Origin: Halocafeteria seosinensis
Lineage: Eukaryota > Sar > Bigyra > Bicosoecida
Assembly: GCA_001687465.1 (NCBI GenBank)
Contig: LVLI01001397.1
Location: 1-11,032, forward strand
Direction of reading: 5' to 3'
Length of the DNA: 11,032 nucleotides
In this document: piece by piece, positions 8,351-11,032 of the stretch
Layout: each line of letters starts with the position of its first letter
How positions within the stretch are numbered: position 1 is the first letter of the stretch
Notes under the pieces: model-generated
The model's input: the letters and a program-made list of their open reading frames with translations, nothing else
What the model was told of the DNA's origin: nothing
Database searches by the model: none
Position numbers and translations under genes: made by a program

Positions 8351-8475
8351 TCCAAGCTTGAGGTTCGAGGCCCTAATCTTCCCTGGAAAGTATGGTAGTG
8401 GAGGCTTTGCTGACTCTACCTCGCAGCGACAAGAGACGGTCTCTCGAGTCCACAACTCTCTTTGCTTCGATCAAA
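8345..8475 (-). repeat. Diverged repeat block A, copy 3
   Basis: The segment aligns by eye with 6820-6960: CCAAGCTTGAGGTTCG…CTAATCTTCCCTGG, then GGAGGCTTTGCTGAC, then TCTCGAGTCCACAACTCTCTTTG. The match to copy 1 is weaker. It lies directly beside the RH block of copy 2, so block A is present on both sides of that copy. Confidence 0.4.
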
Positions 8476-8855
8476 CCACACACCATGGTCACACTTTACC
8501 AGCTTCCATTTTATCTGCGGTAGACGCAATTTCATTGCTGTGCAACGACGTTACAAACTTCGTCATCAATTCACGACACTGTCGATCCAATTTGCTGAGC
8601 ACAGAAAATGAGACTTTATTTGCTCGTCAGGCCCTTCAGGAAATGACGAGAACTGGAAGATGTTTCTCTCGCGGTACTGAATATCTTCTATAAGAAGCTT
8701 CTATTCGGTACTATCGTAACCTCCCTTTGACTAAGTACATTTGTCACGCACGTAAGCGTCAGTGTCATCTCTTCCCTAACGCTTGCTCCGAACCGTGGCA
8801 AAGTTCGATTACTGAGATCACGTTCGAGCGGTGCCGTGTTTGCGAAGTGACGTGC
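8476..8855. other. No supported gene
   Basis: A 111-codon + frame (8358-8693) and a 61-codon + frame (8727-8912) run through here without motif or conserved counterpart. I see nothing that explains this interval; it is probably decayed element sequence. Confidence 0.3.
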
Positions 8856-9059
8856 TTACCCAACTTTGTCCTCCAGTACCTCAATGAGTCTCACGGGAAC
8901 GAATCCAAGTAACCTCACCGCCCTTCGGGGCAACTCGCAATGGCCCTGTAGATCATTGACATTGCCCCAGATGCGGTCATATTCCTCTCTTATTAGGATG
9001 TCGGTATTGCCCCATTGCCCGTTCACCGTCAATTCCCAATCAAGGAGCCCCGTACCTAA
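8856..9059 (-). pseudogene. Coding-like fragment, unknown family (island 3)
   Basis: Sixty-seven codons are open between two stops on the minus strand. Their composition is much more protein-like than the neighbourhood: DWELTVNGQWGNTDILIR followed by EEYDRIWGNV, then LPRRAVRLLGFVPVRLIEVLE. There is no good start; an AG at the upstream edge near 9057 could be a splice acceptor, but I cannot show this. I do not recognise the family. It is in the same orientation as islands 1 and 2 and might belong to the same broken gene. Confidence 0.35.
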
Positions 9060-9080
9060 TTATGAAGCCACCGAACACGA

Positions 9081-9220
9081 TATTTTGCACTTTTGGCAGC
9101 GAGAGATTCTCTTCCCCGAGTATAGCTCTTTCTGCTTCCTCCTAACACGGAATCTTGCACTTTTAGCATTGAGAGATTCTCTTCCCCGAGTATAGCTGTT
9201 TCTGTTTCTGCTTCCTTGGG
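9081..9220. repeat. 70-bp tandem duplication
   Basis: Units 9081-9150 and 9151-9220 are adjacent, with a period of exactly 70 bp. They match at about 55 of 70 positions and share a 27-nt identical core (9101-9127 and 9171-9197). A shorter relative of the start of the unit, TTTTGGCAGC followed by an AGATT-like word, occurs at 9522-9537. Because 70 is not a multiple of three, the duplication shifts any reading frame across it. Confidence 0.93.
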
Positions 9221-9223
9221 TGG

Positions 9224-9409
9224 CTACTTCCCTCGCTGCTCCAATTTGTGCCGCTGACGAAGTTCTTCCACTGCTCTAATCCTCTCACGTATACCACGCT
9301 CGCTACTCTCAGACGGAGTGCAGATGTCGTCTCTTCGCTGTTCAAACTCTTGATATAGACGCACATTCTCAAGTGGGGAGGTTCCCGGGAATCTATCAGC
9401 AGTAAATTT
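9224..9409 (-). pseudogene. Coding-like fragment, unknown family (island 2)
   Basis: On the minus strand a stop-bounded frame of ~60 codons ends at 9224-9226. It contains FPGTSPLENVRLYQEFEQRR and then a charged, probably helical stretch (ERIRAVEELRQRHKLEQRGK). The upstream part, ADRFPGTSP, is nearly the same as ADRFPRTSP at the end of island 1, because the 84-bp tandem duplication copied this piece. Islands 1 and 2 may therefore once have been one continuous frame. Product unknown. Confidence 0.35.
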
Positions 9410-9502
9410 TTAAAATTTACAGCTCTAGAACTCTTGATATATACTCACATTCTCAAATAAGGAGGAAATGGGGAGGTTCGCGGGAATCTATCAGCTGTAA
9501 AA
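9345..9502. repeat. ~84-bp tandem duplication
   Basis: Copy 1 (9345-9406) and copy 2 (9429-9502) both run from AACTCTTGATATA through CACATTCTCAA and GGGGAGGTTC-x-CGGGAATCTATCAGC to TGTAAA/AGTAAA. The offset between copies is 84 nt. Copy 2 has an additional ~12 nt, rich in AGG and AAA, between CATTCTCAA and TGGGGAGG. The two copies are separated by the palindrome at 9402-9420. Confidence 0.9.
9402..9420. repeat. Perfect AT-rich palindrome at a tandem-duplication junction
   Basis: The arms GTAAATTTT (9402-9410) and AAAATTTAC (9412-9420) are perfect inverted repeats around a single T. The palindrome sits at the junction of the two ~84-bp tandem copies and is not present at the far end of copy 2, where only TGTAAAA remains. 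Confidence 0.9.
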
Positions 9503-9693
9503 CCAAAATCATTTTTTCCTCTTTTGGCAGCCAAGATTGAGTTATCGACATTGACAGGAATGAAAGTCGTAGCTTCAGAATCACCAATACAAACGTAATT
9601 AGTTGGTTCCGGTACATCTGTTGCTTCTTCGTATGGTAAGCGGCAGAGCGAATAGGTGGTGGTGCGTGGTACCCGCTCGAAAATCCGGGCTAG
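9445..9693 (-). pseudogene. Coding-like fragment, unknown family (island 1)
   Basis: Eighty-two codons are open between stops on the minus strand. The peptide begins LARIFERVPRTTTYSL, then runs through LPYEEATDVPEPTNYVCIGD and ends near FTADRFPRTSPFP. The first part lies in the 31-nt direct repeat. The other copy of that repeat (10240-10270) encodes RIFELVPRTT in the same frame, so the repeat may come from coding sequence. No start codon or splice site is convincing, and I do not recognise the family. Confidence 0.35.
9657..9687. repeat. Left 31-nt direct repeat flanking the decarboxylase fragment
   Basis: This matches 10240-10270 at 29 of 31 positions, in the same orientation, starting with TGGTGGTGCGTGGTACC and ending with AAAATCCG. 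Decarboxylase homology on the minus strand stops at about 9688, exactly where this repeat begins. Confidence 0.88.
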
Positions 9694-10191
9694 TCACTCA
9701 AGAAAAGCCAATGACATTGAACAGGGAACTCAGCATAGATCCGAGTATTCCTGGGCCAGACGAATTGGTGCTGAAGTATGCGAAGAAGCTAGGATGCTGC
9801 CAATGCGTGATACCCGGCATAATATGCTTCTGCACATCCTGAAGTACGTCCTGGAACGCTTCAGCATCTTCCGGTACGCTTTCACGCAGACGATTCTGCA
9901 AAGAAGGCATCAGCACGTGAATTTAATTTTTTTTGGCGTTCTTATAGACTGTGTCGCAGTTGATTGATAGGGTGAAGGGAGCACACGTACCTTAAGATAT
10001 CCCGGTTCCGCTTGACTTTTTGACCGGAAGCGAGTTCGTCTCATCAGAGTTCTGCTGCTGCTTTTCCAAGAAAATGTAGTACTCCACCATATCCTTGGCT
10101 TGGCTTGAGACCGCCATTGCTCCCACGACTGAACTCTCCGAAGAGTCTCCAGATCCTCCTTGTCAGAGGGATTCGCGCTTCCGCCGGCCAT
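9688..10191 (-). pseudogene. Aromatic-L-amino-acid decarboxylase (tyrosine/DOPA type), N-terminal fragment, broken
   Basis: The intact family (group II PLP-dependent decarboxylases) converts tyrosine, DOPA or tryptophan to the amine and is usually about 480-520 residues; only the first ~135 are here. Exon 1 is 10191-9991 from an ATG, and exon 2 runs from 9895 to about 9688. The 95-bp intron 9990-9896 has GTACGT at its donor and TTCTTTGCAG at its acceptor, in phase 0. Diagnostic motifs are MVEYY near the start, AEPGYLK at the end of exon 1, and in exon 2 MPGITHWQHPSFFAYFS and MLSSLFNVIGFS. Three lesions are visible. A 5-nt tandem duplication (TTGGC twice on the + strand, 10095-10104) shifts the frame. 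An extra base in the T-run at 10017-10021 shifts it back. TGA at 9700-9698 stands where the family has Trp in GFSW, and the sequence continues in frame with VTSP before homology ends. The PLP-lysine region and the whole catalytic core are absent. Family call is firm; substrate is not decidable. Confidence 0.85.
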
Positions 10192-10239
10192 GGTTGGATA
10201 CTGTCTAAACGGAAGGCACCGAGGACACACTGATGCTGA

Positions 10240-10270
10240 TGGTGGTGCGTGGTACCAGCTCAAAAATCCG
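10240..10270. repeat. Right 31-nt direct repeat flanking the decarboxylase fragment
   Basis: This is the partner of 9657-9687, 583 nt away, with two mismatches. It lies upstream of the decarboxylase start on the minus strand. Similarity beyond the core is weak on both sides. Confidence 0.88.
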
Positions 10271-10309
10271 AACGTTCGCCGTACCTCAGCCTGCCGCACT
10301 GTAGATTCT

Positions 10310-10395
10310 TATCGGGACAACTCTTGCAGACTTCCATCCCCAGGAATCGCTGCCATCGGCTTCTCTTGCGTCCCAAAAGAGGAATGCTTTAAACA
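10310..10395 (-). repeat. Partial repeat block D, copy 3
   Basis: The + strand reads CAGGAATCGCTGCCATCGGCTTCTCTTGCGTCCCAAAAGAGGAATGC-like sequence across 10341-10388. It aligns with CAGGAGTCGCTCCTGTCTGCTTCTTTCGCGTCTCAAAAAAG at 8081-8121 and the matching part of 5821-5863. It is shorter and more diverged than the other two copies. It suggests a third, largely lost unit of the array, interrupted by the decarboxylase fragment. Confidence 0.5.
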
Positions 10396-10650
10396 GCAGG
10401 AAACCAACAGTATCTTAGTTGGGCGAATAATACATGTATCTACCTCCATACCATCGTCGTCAGCGCTTCAAGATCCTCTCCAGTACCTACCTGCACAGCT
10501 GCAGAGTGTTTTCTGCTGAGATACAGTAAGGTTCCTTGTTGTCGAGTGTTGTCTGGTTCGAATCACAGGTTTCTTCCCATATTCAGACAGTAACTCTATC
10601 TATCGTGTGGAGCTACCACAACTTGTAGGTCACGGATTGAGCCGCCCTTC
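10396..10650. other. No supported gene
   Basis: I see no motif or sustained frame. The 119-codon + frame at 10160-10519 is partly antisense to decarboxylase exon 1 and has no features of its own. Confidence 0.3.
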
Positions 10651-10651
10651 A

Positions 10652-11032
10652 ATGGAAACTCCAAGTGTCAATCCGGTACCAACACGGGAGAACTAACTGT
10701 AGCTGCAGAGCAACGCAAAAATCACCCTTTAGTCTATGACGTGGAATCGAATGGAATCGATTTGAACCTTCCTGGATGGATGGATTCCTGTGGACAAGGA
10801 AGAAGCATCGTCCGTCCGTCCGTCCACAACTTCCACTTCCAGCAAACCAAGCAACTGAGAGAGAGAAGGACAACAAATATCTCAACCTGGCAAGGGAGGC
10901 GGAGAAACTCTTCATTCCATTCGTCTACCAAACCTATGGAGGGATGGGCTCAAAGGCACTCACCTTTTTGAAGGAGCTGTATGATAGGCCGTCTAATCTA
11001 AGGGTAACGGATCCGGTCTTGTTTGTCAGGGA
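10652..11032 (+). pseudogene. Non-LTR (LINE-type) retrotransposon, C-terminal ORF2 fragment, partial
   Basis: From about 10687 the + strand reads, in one frame, TVAAEQRKNHPLVYDVES, then NGIDL and IVRPSVHN. In the next frame from about 10840 it reads ATEREKDNKYLNLAREAEKL followed by FIPFVYQTYGGMGSKALTFL and ELYDRPSNLRV to the window edge. The order of a D-V-x-V-x-x-P-like strand, an A-x-x-x-E-x-x-K-x-x-K-Y helix and an F-x-P-F-V-x-E/Q-x-x-G-G-x-G-x-x-A motif is typical of the C-terminal region after the reverse transcriptase in plant- and alga-type LINE polyproteins. A frameshift lies in or near the CCGT tandem tract (10808-10823). No reverse transcriptase catalytic motif is in the window. The element continues past 11032. 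Confidence 0.55.
10808..10824. repeat. Short (CCGT)n tract
   Basis: Four tandem copies of a CCGT-type tetranucleotide lie within the LINE-like fragment. The reading frame changes around this point, so slippage here is a simple explanation for the frameshift. Smaller local duplications occur nearby: GGAATCGAAT/GGAATCGAT at 10742-10760 and GGATGGATGGATT at about 10773-10785. Confidence 0.8.

Noticed and set aside
10160-10519. 119-codon + strand frame
   Set aside because: Partly antisense to decarboxylase exon 1 and crossing repeat D; no features of its own.
1-11032. Bacterial-type systems (CRISPR, operons, integrons, phage genes), tRNA or rRNA genes
   Set aside because: No regularly spaced repeats, ribosome-binding-site-linked gene strings or cloverleaf-like segments were seen; the spliceosomal-type intron and retroelement remnants argue for a eukaryote.

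Overview
This window looks like a repeat-rich stretch of a nuclear eukaryotic genome. It has one convincing intact protein gene at the left. To its right lie more than 7 kb of decayed retroelement sequence and fragments of other genes. Three things point to a eukaryote: a secreted GLUG-repeat protein with a Ser/Thr-rich stalk, a decarboxylase fragment split by a short GT-AG intron, and remnants of Copia-like and LINE-like retrotransposons. A single-exon, compactly coded gene beside LTR-element debris, with no bacterial operon structure, would suit an alga, perhaps a red alga. That lineage call is inference only.

Layout. Positions 1-773 hold nothing I can call. The GLUG gene is on the + strand, most likely 1512-3260. 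Its frame stays open upstream, with in-frame ATGs from 774. It encodes a signal peptide, a probable beta-helix of seven to eight ~31-residue GLUG repeats, and a mucin-like Ser/Thr/Pro tail. Positions 3261-3620 are intergenic.

Positions 3620-8510 are built from two diverged copies of the same sequence in the same orientation. They can be followed as blocks A-B-C-D-RH: copy 1 about 3620-6060, copy 2 about 6805-8350, and a third A block at about 8345-8475. Short exact matches of 10-19 nt in the same order anchor the pairing. Read on the minus strand, the RH block of copy 2 resembles the RNase H region of a Ty1/Copia polyprotein, so I read the array as decayed LTR-retroelement sequence. Copy 1 carries about 0.5-0.7 kb of extra sequence in at least three places.

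Positions 8856-9693 (minus strand) hold three stop-bounded stretches that read like coding sequence but that I do not recognise. They are interrupted by two local tandem duplications of 70 bp and about 84 bp. Positions 9688-10191 (minus) are a clear fragment of an aromatic-L-amino-acid (tyrosine/DOPA-type) decarboxylase: the N-terminal part in two exons, broken by a 5-nt duplication, a 1-nt insertion and a nonsense codon. It sits between two 31-nt direct repeats. A third D block lies at about 10310-10395. The right edge, from about 10650, reads on the + strand as the C-terminal end of a non-LTR (LINE-type) polyprotein and runs off the window.

The genes do not form a pathway. Apart from the GLUG protein, everything looks pseudogenised. 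No tRNA, rRNA, CRISPR or prokaryotic element was seen. Alignments between repeat copies were made by eye; block edges are approximate.
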